64,000 nucleotides of DNA. Source: Cytobacillus stercorigallinarum. Lineage in GTDB: Bacteria > Bacillota > Bacilli > Bacillales > Cytobacillaceae. Below are positions 7,631 through 17,700 of this stretch, piece by piece. The notes beneath the pieces are model-generated. The model was not told the DNA's origin. It ran no database searches and saw nothing but the letters and a program-made list of their open reading frames with translations. Position 1 is the first letter of the stretch. The number at the start of each line of letters is the position of its first letter. The translations under genes and the position numbers were made by a program. The stretch lies in contig NZ_JACSQT010000006.1 in the NCBI RefSeq assembly GCF_014836495.1, forward strand, positions 124,001 to 188,000, in the 5' to 3' direction.

Positions 7631-8905
7631 TTGACAAGAAAAATTGGTCTTTATGGCATTCTTGGCTACTTTTTATATGGTTTATTCTTTTATTGGTATT
7701 TATTCCATTTTGCAAATACAGATTTACCGTTCGAATATCAAGGGACAGTTGCTGATCCTGCCACTTTTTTAAATGGTAGAGAACTTGTATTAACTGAGGA
7801 ATATTCAAAAATACGTAATCTTTTATTTTTCTTGTCTACACCATTTGAATGGATATTTTATTTATCAATTCTTTTATTGGGGTTATCTGGAGCCTTTAAA
7901 AAATGGGCCGAGCAATCTTCTAAATACAAATTTGTGCAAACGTCGATTTATGTTGCTTGGTTATCACTATTCGCTTTTATCGCTACGACACCACTCAGCT
8001 ATATTAGTTATCATTTTTCGAAGCAGTACAATATTTCTACGCAAAGCTTTGCTAGCTGGATGAAAGATGAACTTATTGATTTTTGGGTGAACTTTGGCAT
8101 GATGGTGCTAATCGTTTATGTATTATATCTGCTTATTAATAAAAGCAGGAAGCGGTGGTGGCTATATGCTTGGATGTTAACCGTTCCCTTTTCTTTGTTT
8201 TTAATGTTCCTTCAACCAGTGGTCATTGATCCGTTATATAATGATTTTTATCCTTTAAAAAATAAGGAATTAGAGAGTAAAATATTGACGCTTGCTCATG
8301 AAGCAAACATCCCGGCTGACCATGTGTTTGAAGTCGATATGGCGGAGAAAACTAATGCTTTGAACGCTTATGTGACTGGTATTGGATCAAATTCCCGGAT
8401 TGTTCTCTGGGACACAACTTTAAATAGATTAGATGATGACGGTATTTTATTTATTATGGCACATGAAATGGCGCACTATGTTGAGAAGCATATTTATATT
8501 GGCATAGGTGGATATTTATTATTATCCTTAGTTGGATTGTATTTAACTTATCGCATAATGGAGTTGGCGGTAACGAAGTATGGAGATGCTTTGAAGATTC
8601 CAGCAGTAAATGATATCCGTTCCTTACCATTATTTCTGATGATTATTTCCATGCTTCTGTTCATTTCAAGTCCATTGTCCAATTTGGTTTCACGTTATCA
8701 AGAAACAAGAGCGGACCATTATGCGGTTGAATTAACAAAAGATCCAGAAGCGGGGATTGAAACTTTTCAAGAGCTTACCCGAGCTGGCCTTAGTCAAGTG
8801 AATCCACCATTGCTTGTGAAGGTATTTCGCTATGGGCATCCGACAATGCTGGATCGAATCATTGACTTAGAAGAATATCAAATAAAACATCGCGATGATG
8901 AATAG
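7631..8905 (+). CDS. M48 family (Ste24-type) membrane metalloprotease
   Basis: This is a zinc endopeptidase of 424 residues with several membrane spans before and after the catalytic segment. The zinc site is HEMAH at 278-282, with the third ligand most likely E358 in the QETRADHY segment; this is the arrangement of CAAX-type Ste24 proteases. I start it at TTG 7631 because AAAGGAGGG lies 6 bases upstream; an in-frame ATG at 7562 would add 23 unlikely residues ahead of that ribosome-binding site. It is a stand-alone gene with its own terminator. Bacterial homologues take part in membrane protein quality control or peptide maturation; the substrate is unknown. Confidence 0.9.
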   Translation: MTRKIGLYGILGYFLYGLFFYWYLFHFANTDLPFEYQGTVADPATFLNGRELVLTEEYSKIRNLLFFLSTPFEWIFYLSILLLGLSGAFKKWAEQSSKYKFVQTSIYVAWLSLFAFIATTPLSYISYHFSKQYNISTQSFASWMKDELIDFWVNFGMMVLIVYVLYLLINKSRKRWWLYAWMLTVPFSLFLMFLQPVVIDPLYNDFYPLKNKELESKILTLAHEANIPADHVFEVDMAEKTNALNAYVTGIGSNSRIVLWDTTLNRLDDDGILFIMAHEMAHYVEKHIYIGIGGYLLLSLVGLYLTYRIMELAVTKYGDALKIPAVNDIRSLPLFLMIISMLLFISSPLSNLVSRYQETRADHYAVELTKDPEAGIETFQELTRAGLSQVNPPLLVKVFRYGHPTMLDRIIDLEEYQIKHRDDE

Positions 8906-8923
8906 ATAAAAATGGGGTACCCT

Positions 8924-8964
8924 ATGCACACAACTTGTTGCAATTTGCGACGCGTTGTGTGCAT
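8924..8964 (+). terminator. Long nested hairpin after the M48 gene
   Basis: An 11-bp perfect inverted repeat ATGCACACAAC (8924-8934) / GTTGTGTGCAT (8954-8964) encloses a second smaller hairpin GTTGC-AATTT-GCGAC. An AT-rich tract (ATTTATTTGCTTTT) follows, so it probably ends the protease transcript. Confidence 0.65.
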
Positions 8965-9012
8965 ATTTATTTGCTTTTAATCGCTTACCTTGACTCTTAG
9001 TATAATTTTTTT

Positions 9013-9045
9013 TAATAAAAAAATCCTCCATTGGTCGTGGAGGAT
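9013..9045 (-). terminator. Terminator after the IDEAL-domain gene
   Basis: On the minus strand the 8-bp stem ATCCTCCA / TGGAGGAT with a 7-base loop is followed by seven T. It lies a few bases after the IDEAL-domain stop codon. Confidence 0.85.
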
Positions 9046-9051
9046 GATAAG

Positions 9052-9288
9052 TTATGAGCCATATTCTTTTTGCAGTTGAATATATTCATTTGATAGTGTA
9101 ATGAACATTTTTTTATTTTTGCAGTCTAATGCTTCATCTAATTTTGCTTTTATGGTTTGCAATTTCCTGGTTAGGATAGCGTCGCTAATGACCATGTCGA
9201 CATATAAGTCTAAAACAAATGCTTCTTTCATTCTTTTGCGTTTCATGGCGCTTGCTTTCATTAATTCGGCGTATGATTTTTCTTTCAT
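9052..9288 (-). CDS. IDEAL-domain small protein
   Basis: This charged cytoplasmic protein of 78 residues ends in an IDEAL-type motif, AKLDEALDCKNKKMFITLS, followed by NEYIQLQ. That domain is also found at the end of YpiB-type proteins of Bacillus and is thought to mediate protein-protein contact. I start it at ATG 9288, with GGGGTGA upstream; a GTG at 9297 lies within that ribosome-binding site. It is divergent from comK across a 225-base AT-rich spacer. A role in competence control is only suggested by the position. Confidence 0.8.
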   Translation of the reverse strand: MKEKSYAELMKASAMKRKRMKEAFVLDLYVDMVISDAILTRKLQTIKAKLDEALDCKNKKMFITLSNEYIQLQKEYGS

Positions 9289-9426
9289 AAAAATCACCCC
9301 AATGGCTTTTTATTAGTATATGTAAAGAATTGTATTTATTCAACTTATTTTTTGAATTTTTAAAATATATGTAAACGTCATTTGTTTTATTTTCAAATAA
9401 ATTGTCATTTTAATAGGAAAAAAGAC

Positions 9427-9455
9427 TGGTTATCATCATCTCTTTCTGGTAAAAT
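9427..9455 (+). promoter_or_regulatory. Candidate comK promoter
   Basis: TGGTTA, a 17-base gap and TAAAAT with an extended -10 TG precede comK by about 60 bases. The -35 is weak, as expected for an activated promoter. The whole spacer 9289-9513 is AT-rich; I found no convincing pair of ComK AT-boxes (AAAA-N5-TTTT) in it. Confidence 0.4.
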
Positions 9456-9513
9456 AGAGCTAATTTTATAAATATTTAGTTTATTTTCCGAAAAAAGAAG
9501 GGGTGTACCGTTT

Positions 9514-10074
9514 ATGGCCGACAAGGAAACAATGATTGAAGAGTATGAAATTAATACAGAAACAATGATGATTATGCCAATTGAATATGGTAGTAAGATT
9601 TATTCGTATATTTATGAAATCGAAGGTGAAGCGGTTTCGCCTTTTAAACCGCTTGAAATTATTAAGAAAAGTTGTCGTTTCTTTGGTGCTAGCTACGAAG
9701 GGAGAAAAGAGGGGACAAGACAACTGACGGGTATTACACATAAAGCACCTATTACGATTGATCCCACTAACCTGATTTATTTTTTCCCCACAGCTTCTGC
9801 AACAAACCCCAATTGTATTTGGATATCTAATGAGCATGTACTCCATTATGGTCCGCATGAGGGAGGACAAACAGAAGTGATTTTTAGAAATAGGCAAACG
9901 CATATTATCCCTGTTTCACATAACATATTTCAAAATCAGATTTTAAGAACCATTCTGTTAAAAGATACGTTATCGAGCAGAATTGAAGAAACGGAACGGA
10001 AATCGCTTTATTTTCTAAAAAGGAAAAAAGCAGAGAAGGTTTCAGAAAATATTCACTTCCTTCGCAGATTATGA
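9514..10074 (+). CDS. comK: Competence transcription factor ComK
   Basis: This 186-residue protein matches ComK, the DNA-binding master regulator that turns on DNA uptake and recombination genes by binding AT-boxes. Recognisable stretches are EYEINTETMMI near the N-terminus, SCRFFGASYEGR, and TRQLTGITHKAPI followed by IYFFPT. The start ATG 9514 follows AAGGGGTG. In B. subtilis ComK levels are set by autoactivation and MecA/ClpCP proteolysis. The C-terminal tail, expected to hold the MecA-binding segment, is present. med and comZ, two further competence genes, lie at the other end of this window. The YhjD-like gene converges on it with only 7 bases between them. Confidence 0.95.
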   Translation: MADKETMIEEYEINTETMMIMPIEYGSKIYSYIYEIEGEAVSPFKPLEIIKKSCRFFGASYEGRKEGTRQLTGITHKAPITIDPTNLIYFFPTASATNPNCIWISNEHVLHYGPHEGGQTEVIFRNRQTHIIPVSHNIFQNQILRTILLKDTLSSRIEETERKSLYFLKRKKAEKVSENIHFLRRL

Positions 10075-10081
10075 ATGGATA

Positions 10082-10459
10082 TTATTTGCTAATTTGCGAT
10101 GAAGTATAACGTTTGAATAAATAAAACTCCAGTAATTCATGGACTTTATTTCGTATACGAGGGTTAAAATAATTATGCTGCTCTTCATATCCTTTATAAA
10201 GAAACATGAACATTGTAAATGCTTCATCGCGCTTAATTTCTTGCACACTCAATTTTTCTTTATTCATATAGTGCTTCACGCTTTTTAATTCCTTCTGGAT
10301 TACCCTCATAGTTTCATCAACTAAATTCACATAAGGTTGCTTTAACTTAAACGGACTGGCATCAATCACTTTTAAATCCCTATTAAGTATCGTAAGCACC
10401 ATTGGCAAATAAATCGCTTGTTCCATAATATTCCGGTCTCGCTCAGGAATTCTTGTCAT
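10082..10459 (-). CDS. yhjD: YhjD-like conserved protein
   Basis: This 125-residue protein begins MTRIPERDRNIMEQAIYLP and is alpha-helical and charged, with no membrane segment. It resembles B. subtilis YhjD in its start and size, and position supports this: yhjD lies in the comK-yhjE-addB region of B. subtilis. ATG 10459 follows a good GGAGAAGG. Its function is unknown. It converges on comK, separated by 7 bases, with no obvious terminator between them, so the two transcripts may overlap. Confidence 0.7.
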   Translation of the reverse strand: MTRIPERDRNIMEQAIYLPMVLTILNRDLKVIDASPFKLKQPYVNLVDETMRVIQKELKSVKHYMNKEKLSVQEIKRDEAFTMFMFLYKGYEEQHNYFNPRIRNKVHELLEFYLFKRYTSSQISK

Positions 10460-10671
10460 CGTAAACCTTCTCCTTTTTTAAATATAGAACGTTTGTTCTT
10501 ATTATATTCTACTCTCATTAAAATATTCATGCAACAGTATCCATTAATTGTTATTTCGTTTTTAACTTGAAAGAGAGGTGCCAATTGCGCACAATAGAAG
10601 TGGATAAATAAAGGGGAATATGACTTACGTCACGAATAAAAGTGAGAAGAACCTATAGAGGAGTGAAGAGG

Positions 10672-12645
10672 ATGAATGCAAAGAAACGAATCAAGCCGGA
10701 GGATCAATATCAACTAAAGTCGGTAACTGATCCACAATTAAGTAAGAATGGCTATGATTGTGTTTATATAGAAACGACCATGTGTGAAGAAGAAAATACA
10801 TATCGCTCTCATTTGTTTTACATTAATACAAATCAACTTGAAGAACCGCAACAGTTAACATACGGAAAAGGGAGAAATTTGACACCAAGATGGTCACCAG
10901 ATGGGTCACAAATCGCATTTGTTTCTAATCGTAATAATGAGGTAAATCAAATATTTATATTATCAATGAACGGAGGCGAAGCAAAACAACTAACAAATGA
11001 ACCGAATGGGGCGACCAATCCTATATGGTCACCGGATGGTAAAAAAATTGCCTTTCAATCAACTGTCAAGCAAGCGAACCTTACAGAAAAAGACACGGAT
11101 AAACCACAGCCGGTTGAAGTAGAAAGGATGAAATATAAGTCAGACAGCAAAGGGTTATGGTCTTTTGATTATCAACATATTGGAGTGATTGATATTGCTT
11201 CAGGAGAGCGTGAATGGCTTACAACAGGGGAGCAGGATTATTATCTTCAATGCTGGTCTCCAGACAATCGATCAATTGCATTATTAGCCGATTTGGCAAC
11301 AGATAAAGATCATTCATTCAAAAATGATGTATACATATTAGATGTTGAAAGTAAGCAGATGGAGAATATGACAAAAGGTGTGGCTAGCTTCTCTCATGTT
11401 TCATGGTCACCTGATGGCAAATGGTTAGGGTTAATCGGGTCGAAGTTGACCTATAAGAATGCTTCTTTGTCCAGGATATGGACATTAGATGTATCCACGC
11501 GGGAATTGACTTGTTTAACAGAAGAATGGGATGTTCAAGTCGGTGATTATGTTGTTGCTGATTTCCATCAGTCGGCAAATACTTCACATATTTTATGGGC
11601 TGAGGATAGCTTGAGCTTTTATTTTCTAGCATCTGACCATGGCAATACAGTACTGTATTTTGGCACAGTTGAGGGAGCGATGTATCCGGCATTATTAGAA
11701 GAAAGGCATCATATCTATGGTGTTTCTACAGGGGGAACGATAGATAAGGCGGTAGTAGCGATTAGTACACCTACTAATCCGGGAGATTTATATTTGTTGA
11801 GCGTGACTAGTGGAGAAAAAACAAGGCTGACAAATATTAATCAAGCTTTCTTTGAGGAGACGGCTGTTGCTGATGCAGAGGTCCTTCAATATCATTCTAT
11901 AGATGGATGGGAATTACAAGGTTGGTTAATAAAGCCGATCAATCATGAGACAAGCGAAAAATATCCTCTCATTGTAGAGATTCATGGGGGCCCACATGCG
12001 ATGTATGCCAATACATATGTCCATGAGTTTCAAGTGTTGGCCGCAGAGGGATATGCGGTGTTATATACAAATCCACGAGGCAGTCATGGCTATGGACAAG
12101 CTTTTGTAGATGCTGTAAGAGGAGATTATGGCGGTAAAGATTATGAAGATATCATGACTGCTGTCGATTACGTTCTCGAATATGATGAGAAAATTGACCA
12201 TGAGAGGTTAGGGGTAACAGGCGGTAGCTACGGTGGCTTTATGACAAATTGGATTGTCGGCCATACAAACCGTTTTAAGGCAGCTGTTACTCAGCGCTCC
12301 ATATCTAACTGGATTAGCTTTTATGGTGTAAGTGATATCGGTTATTATTTCACTGACTGGCAAATAAAGGGGCAGTTAAATGATATCAACAAATTATGGA
12401 AGCATTCACCATTAGCATTTGTAGAACAAGTAGAAACCCCACTATTAATTTTACATAGTGAAAATGATTTAAGATGTCCGATTGAACAGGCAGAGCAATT
12501 TTACATTGCATTAAAGCATCATAACAAACAAGCGAAGTTTATTCGTTTTCCACAAGCTAATCATGAACTCTCTAGAAGTGGTCACCCAAATTTAAGAATG
12601 AAGAGACTTCATTATATAAAAAATTGGTTTAATCAATATATATAA
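10672..12645 (+). CDS. yuxL: S9 family prolyl oligopeptidase-type peptidase (YuxL)
   Basis: This 657-residue serine peptidase has an N-terminal beta-propeller (repeated WSPDG segments from about residue 75) and a C-terminal alpha/beta-hydrolase domain from about residue 400. The nucleophile is the Ser of GGSYGGF, with the Asp in LHSENDLRCP and the His in QANHELS completing the triad. Long stretches, such as VTQRSISNWISFYGVSDIG, match B. subtilis YuxL, and the length is the same when ATG 10672 (behind GAGGAGTGAAGAGG) is used; a GTG at 10642 would add 10 residues. It probably removes dipeptides or acylated residues from peptides in the cytoplasm. A terminator follows. Confidence 0.93.
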   Translation: MNAKKRIKPEDQYQLKSVTDPQLSKNGYDCVYIETTMCEEENTYRSHLFYINTNQLEEPQQLTYGKGRNLTPRWSPDGSQIAFVSNRNNEVNQIFILSMNGGEAKQLTNEPNGATNPIWSPDGKKIAFQSTVKQANLTEKDTDKPQPVEVERMKYKSDSKGLWSFDYQHIGVIDIASGEREWLTTGEQDYYLQCWSPDNRSIALLADLATDKDHSFKNDVYILDVESKQMENMTKGVASFSHVSWSPDGKWLGLIGSKLTYKNASLSRIWTLDVSTRELTCLTEEWDVQVGDYVVADFHQSANTSHILWAEDSLSFYFLASDHGNTVLYFGTVEGAMYPALLEERHHIYGVSTGGTIDKAVVAISTPTNPGDLYLLSVTSGEKTRLTNINQAFFEETAVADAEVLQYHSIDGWELQGWLIKPINHETSEKYPLIVEIHGGPHAMYANTYVHEFQVLAAEGYAVLYTNPRGSHGYGQAFVDAVRGDYGGKDYEDIMTAVDYVLEYDEKIDHERLGVTGGSYGGFMTNWIVGHTNRFKAAVTQRSISNWISFYGVSDIGYYFTDWQIKGQLNDINKLWKHSPLAFVEQVETPLLILHSENDLRCPIEQAEQFYIALKHHNKQAKFIRFPQANHELSRSGHPNLRMKRLHYIKNWFNQYI

Positions 12646-12652
12646 AGATAAT

Positions 12653-12682
12653 TACCCCGAAAGTGTGATCACTTTCGGGGTA
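12653..12682 (+). terminator. Terminator after yuxL
   Basis: A 13-bp perfect stem TACCCCGAAAGTG / CACTTTCGGGGTA with a 4-base loop lies 8 bases after the stop codon. The following tract is only moderately T-rich. Confidence 0.75.
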
Positions 12683-12932
12683 TTTGGTAATATTTCATAA
12701 GTGAAACTTTTTTCATGCTATATCAGTCATATATAAAGGGACAGAAATATCTTTAAAAAGATGTAAAGATAATAAAGAAATGATTTAGAAAAAAGGCTGC
12801 AACGTGTATAATTCTAGTATATCTTTTAAAAGAGTTACTGTTCTGTTTATTCCAAAAGTAACAGTATCGGTATAATCTGATATAATTTACAAATAGAAAG
12901 AAAAGATAATAGGATGAAAGGATACATTTAAA

Positions 12933-13877
12933 ATGAGATCTGAAAAACATCAAGGAAAGAAGAAAAGGAAATTTGGCAAAATAATAAGAAATTTATTTAT
13001 CATATTTTTGCTTGTTGTTGTTGCAGTAGTAGGATATTCTTACTACCAATTTAAACAAGGTCTACAAACTTCTAAAGCAGATAATGATTCAAGTGTACCG
13101 GAGCAAGTGTACGAATTTAATGGCGAAAAAGATCAATACGGTGGAACGAATATATTACTCTTAGGTAGTGACTCAAGAGGAGAAGAAAATGCACGTGCAG
13201 ATACAATTATGGTTGCACATTATCAACCGGATTCAGGCACTTATAAAATGATCTCTTTTATGCGCGATATGTATGTCGATATTCCAGGACATGGTCAAAA
13301 TCGTATTAATGCTGCACTTGCTTATGGCGGACCAGAATTATTAAGGCAAACGATTAAAGAGAACTTTAATATCGACTCACAATATTATGCGATTCTGGAT
13401 TTTGAGGGGTTTGAAAAGGTGATTGATGTGGCTTTTCCAAACGGTGTTGAAATCAATGTAGAGAAAGAGATGTCTCAAAAAATCGGGGTAACATTAAAGC
13501 CGGGGTTACAGAAATTGGATGGCGAGCATCTTTTAGGATATGTTAGATTCAGAAATGATGCAGTTGGTGATTTCGGACGTGTTGAAAGACAACAAAACGC
13601 GATTAAAGCAGTAGTGAATCAATTTACCAGTTTAAATACGATAGCTAAACTACCTAAACTAGTAGGAGTTGTTACACCTTACGTCAACACAAATATGAAA
13701 ACAAGTGACATCTTATATATGGGTAAAGATGTATTAATGAATGGTAGTCCACAAGTAGAATCATTAAGAATTCCAGCAGACGGCACTTACCAAAATGTTA
13801 GAATTAGCGGAATGGCTGTTTTACAAGTTGATCTAGAAGCAAACAAACAAGAGTTACAGCAATTTTTAACTAACTAA
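12933..13877 (+). CDS. LytR-CpsA-Psr (LCP) cell wall ligase
   Basis: This 314-residue protein has a basic cytoplasmic start (KKKRKFGKIIR), one membrane span at about 20-38 and an extracellular LCP domain at about 72-225. Family features are NILLLGSDSRGEENARADT, MISFMRDMYVDIPGHG, RINAALAYGG and LGYVRFRND. LCP proteins (TagTUV in B. subtilis) transfer wall teichoic acid or other polymers from undecaprenyl phosphate to peptidoglycan; the conserved Asp and Arg residues of the active site are present. It is a single gene behind GAAAGGA, and the 285-base upstream spacer contains a TACTGTT...AACAGTA inverted repeat near a TATAAT-rich promoter region. Which polymer it attaches cannot be told. Confidence 0.92.
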   Translation: MRSEKHQGKKKRKFGKIIRNLFIIFLLVVVAVVGYSYYQFKQGLQTSKADNDSSVPEQVYEFNGEKDQYGGTNILLLGSDSRGEENARADTIMVAHYQPDSGTYKMISFMRDMYVDIPGHGQNRINAALAYGGPELLRQTIKENFNIDSQYYAILDFEGFEKVIDVAFPNGVEINVEKEMSQKIGVTLKPGLQKLDGEHLLGYVRFRNDAVGDFGRVERQQNAIKAVVNQFTSLNTIAKLPKLVGVVTPYVNTNMKTSDILYMGKDVLMNGSPQVESLRIPADGTYQNVRISGMAVLQVDLEANKQELQQFLTN

Positions 13878-13922
13878 AAAAGAAATATCTATGTTTTTTC
13901 GAGCGAGAGAAGGAGAGTATGG

Positions 13923-14534
13923 ATGGATTTAGAGAGTATCAGACAGTGGCTTACACTAGAAAATATATTAGCTCTAATTGAAGAATATCGTTCATTTGGT
14001 CCTCTTCCAGGGATTTTACTACCTTTAATAGAGGCATTTTTACCTTTTCTCCCGCTTTTTTTATTCGTGATGGCTAATGCGAATGCGTTCGGATTATGGG
14101 GCGGATTTTTATATTCTTGGATTGGCTCAGTTGCAGGTGCTTTACTCGTTTTTTTCATCATTAGAAAATATGGTCAAGCGCGATTCTTAAGTGTAATTAA
14201 AAACCATGATAAAGTAAAAAAATTAATGGCATGGGTAGAAAAGCATGGTTTTGCCCCTTTATTCTTATTACTATGCTTCCCGTTTACACCATCGGCGATT
14301 GTAAACATTGTGGCTGGTTTATCGAGAATAAGTATTGCGCAATATGCATTGGCAGTCATAGCAGGAAAAATGGTGATGATTTTTACAGTGAGTTTTGTTG
14401 GGCATGATATTGCATCACTGATTACAAAGCCGACGAGAACGGCCATTGTTATCCTCATCATTGCTATTCTTTGGTATGTAGGCAAAAGAATAGAAATCAA
14501 ACTAAATACAAGTGTAGAAAAAACGAAAAAATAG
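13923..14534 (+). CDS. yhjE: TVP38/TMEM64-family membrane protein (YhjE-like)
   Basis: This 203-residue protein has about five hydrophobic segments and the SNARE-associated/DedA-type motif around GFAPLFLLLCFPFTPSAIVN, with the loop GLSRISIAQY and the conserved Gly and Pro residues. Position before addB matches yhjE of B. subtilis. The family is thought to act on lipid scrambling or membrane homeostasis; the exact activity here is unknown. ATG 13923 follows AAGGAG. It sits 45 bases after the LCP gene with no terminator between them, so the two may be cotranscribed; a terminator follows it. Confidence 0.85.
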   Translation: MDLESIRQWLTLENILALIEEYRSFGPLPGILLPLIEAFLPFLPLFLFVMANANAFGLWGGFLYSWIGSVAGALLVFFIIRKYGQARFLSVIKNHDKVKKLMAWVEKHGFAPLFLLLCFPFTPSAIVNIVAGLSRISIAQYALAVIAGKMVMIFTVSFVGHDIASLITKPTRTAIVILIIAILWYVGKRIEIKLNTSVEKTKK

Positions 14535-14548
14535 ATAGGTTAGGAAGA

Positions 14549-14576
14549 CCCAGCATATTTGCTGGGCTTTTTTTTT
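14549..14576 (+). terminator. Terminator after yhjE
   Basis: A 7-bp stem CCCAGCA / TGCTGGG with a 4-base loop is followed by C and then nine T. Confidence 0.9.
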
Positions 14577-14757
14577 GAATGAGAACAGAAAAATATTATA
14601 GCGCTAAAATGGATTTACGAGACAGCATCTATTAAGCATTAAGTAGAATTCCCTGTATTTACTTTAAACACAAAAAGAAGAAAAATGTGAGAGATGTGCT
14701 AAAATAGGAACAAAGATTCTATAGGTCGATTCACATTGAAAGTGAAGGTGAAAATAC

Positions 14758-17700
14758 ATGACAGTAAAGATGTTAATTGGTCGGTCTCAGACGGGAAAAA
14801 CCGAGAAGATGATCGGTGAGATTAAGCAACTTATGCAAGACAATCCTGAAGGCTCACCAATTATTTATATTGTTCCAGAACAGATGACGTTTCAATCTGA
14901 ATATAAATTAGCTAGTTCTAAAGGTTTGGGAGGAATGATTAGAACACAAGTTTTTTCTATCACGAGATTGGCATGGCGAGTACTGCAAGAGACCGGTGGA
15001 ATTAGCCGTTATCATTTAAGCAGTATTGGTACAAACATGCTCATCCGCAAGATTATTGAGGAACAAAAGGATGAGCTGAAAATTTTTCAAAATGCAGCTG
15101 ATAAAAATGGGTTTATACAACAGATGGAAAGAATGTTAACTGAGTTTAAACGCTATTGCGTGAACCCTACTGAAATAGAAATGCGAATAACGCAATTACA
15201 ACACGATGACAATGAGAAGAAAGTGTTAGCAGAGAAACTGCATGATTTAGAATTGATTTATTCGAAGTTTGAAGCAGGTATAGTTGATAAATATCTAGAT
15301 TCGGAAGACTATTTACAATTACTTGCTGAAAAAGCAAATGAATCGGCTTATTTGCAAGAGGCAACAGTTTATATTGACGGTTTTCATAGTTTTACACCAC
15401 AGGAATACCGCGTGATTGAAGCACTTATCCGTCATTGTCCAAATATAACAATTGCCCTCACGCTAGATCAGCCGTTTGATCACGAAACACCAAATGCCCT
15501 CCATTTATTTAGGCAAACAGGTGAGACGTATCAAACAATTCGGGAGATAGCTAAGCAACAAAAACATCAAGTCGAATATGAGTTACTTTCTCAAGTTCCG
15601 CCAAACAGACATGAATCATTGAGACATTTAGAATTGAATTTTGAAGTGCGTCCAACTGTCCCATTTAGTGGAGAGGCACCGGTTGTGATTGCCCATGCAA
15701 TGAATCGCAGAGCAGAAATTGAGGGGATTGCTCGGAAGATTCGTACCCTTGTTCGTGATGAAGGCTTAAGGTATAAGGATATAGCCATACTTATGAGAAA
15801 CGGTCATGAATATCATGATTTAATTACAACCGTGTTTAATGATTATGAGATTCCTTTATTTATTGATAGAAAGAAGTCGATGTTACATCATCCTGTTGTT
15901 GAATTTATTCGCTCCAGTTTAGATGTGTTAATGAGTAATTGGCGATATGAACCTGTTTTCCGTACGATAAAAACTGAGATGCTTTTCCCACTTAACTACT
16001 CGTCGCCAATATTACGTGAGAAGATGGACCGTTTAGAAAATTACGTTTTATCTTATGGTATACAAGGTAGTAAATGGACAAAGAAAGAGCGTTGGACATA
16101 TCGGAGAATTCGTGGTCTTGAGATGACAAACACAGGGCAAACAGATGCAGAAAGAGACATAGAAGAAGAAGTCAATCAATTAAGAGATATGGTAGCTGCA
16201 CCACTATTGAGACTTTCAAGACGAATGAAAAAAGCGGAAACTGGCAGGGAATATGCAGAAGCCCTTTATTTATATTTAGAGGAAACAGATATCCCAGCCA
16301 AAATAGAAAAACTCCAAATAGAGACGGAAGAAAGAGGAGAGCTTGTCAGATCTAGAGAACATAACCAAGCATGGAATGCAGTGGTTGAGCTATTGGATGA
16401 ATATGTAGAAATGCTTGGTAGTGAGCAGATGACGACAGAGCGCTTTGCGACAATCTTGGATGCAGGTATTGAAGCATTACAATTTAGTATTGTCCCACCT
16501 GCAATGGATCAAGTGATTGCTGCTGATATGGAAAGATCACGAGTGGCTGATATGAAAGCTGCCTTTATTATTGGGTTAAATGAAGGAGTTCTACCAGCGA
16601 AGTTTAAAGAAGAAGGGGTATTAGCAGATGATGATCGCGAGCAGTTATTGTCACTAGGAATGAAAGTAGCCCCTTTAACGAAAACGAGATTGTTAGATGA
16701 AGAGTTTTTGGCGTATAAGGCATTTGTTACACCGTCAGATTATTTATTTGTTAGCTATCCAATGGCAAACGAAGAAGGGAAGGCACTCATTCCCTCTCCA
16801 TTTATAAAAAGAATACAAGATCAATTTGTACAAGTAAAAGAAGAGTATTTGATGTCAGATCCAGCAGAACTAAATGAAGAAGGACAAATAGACTATATTA
16901 GTCATATCAATACAGCATTAACGTTTTTAACATCACAATTACAATTACAGAAACGCAATTATGCCATTTATGACATGTGGTGGGATACGTATAATATTTA
17001 TTTACAAAAACCGGGCTGGCAAGAGGTCACAAATAAGGTTTTAGCAAGTTTATATTATGAAAATAAGACAGAACCACTAGATGAAGAGATTAGTAAAGCA
17101 TTATATGGTGAAACGATTCGTGCAAGTGTATCAAGAATGGAACTCTTTCATAGCTGTCCGTTCTCACATTATGCCCAATATGGTTTGCGTTTGAGAGAAC
17201 GGCAAGTCTTTCGATTAGAGGCACCTGATATTGGTGAATTATTTCATGCCGCTCTGAAATATATAACCGAAACGGTTATGCATAAGAACTTGCAATGGTC
17301 AGATATGACAAGGGAACAATGCGAAATACTTGCAAAAGAAGCAGTTGAACTACTTGCACCTAAATTACAGCATGAAATCCTCCTTAGCTCGAATCGATAC
17401 TTCTATATTAAGCGAAAACTGGAGCAAATCATTAGCCGTGCTTCCTTTATTATGGGAGAACACGCAAAAGCAAGTGGATTCACACCTGTCGGTTTAGAGA
17501 TGAGCTTTGGACCTTCTGGCGATTGGCCTTCTTTATCTTTCCCATTGAAAAATGGAAGTCAGATGGAACTGGTTGGGCGCATTGACCGTGTTGATCAAGC
17601 GAAAGATGAAAAGGCAGGATCTTATTTACGCATTATTGATTATAAGTCAAGTGAGAAAGATGTGAATATTAACGAGGTATATTACGGATTATCGTTACAA

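Noticed and set aside
9289..9513. ComK AT-boxes before comK
   Set aside because: Several AAAA and TTTT runs occur, but none shows the AAAA-N5-TTTT spacing twice, and AT-rich DNA gives such runs by chance.
9481..9903. 140-codon frame antisense to comK
   Set aside because: It is a mirror of comK without start signals.
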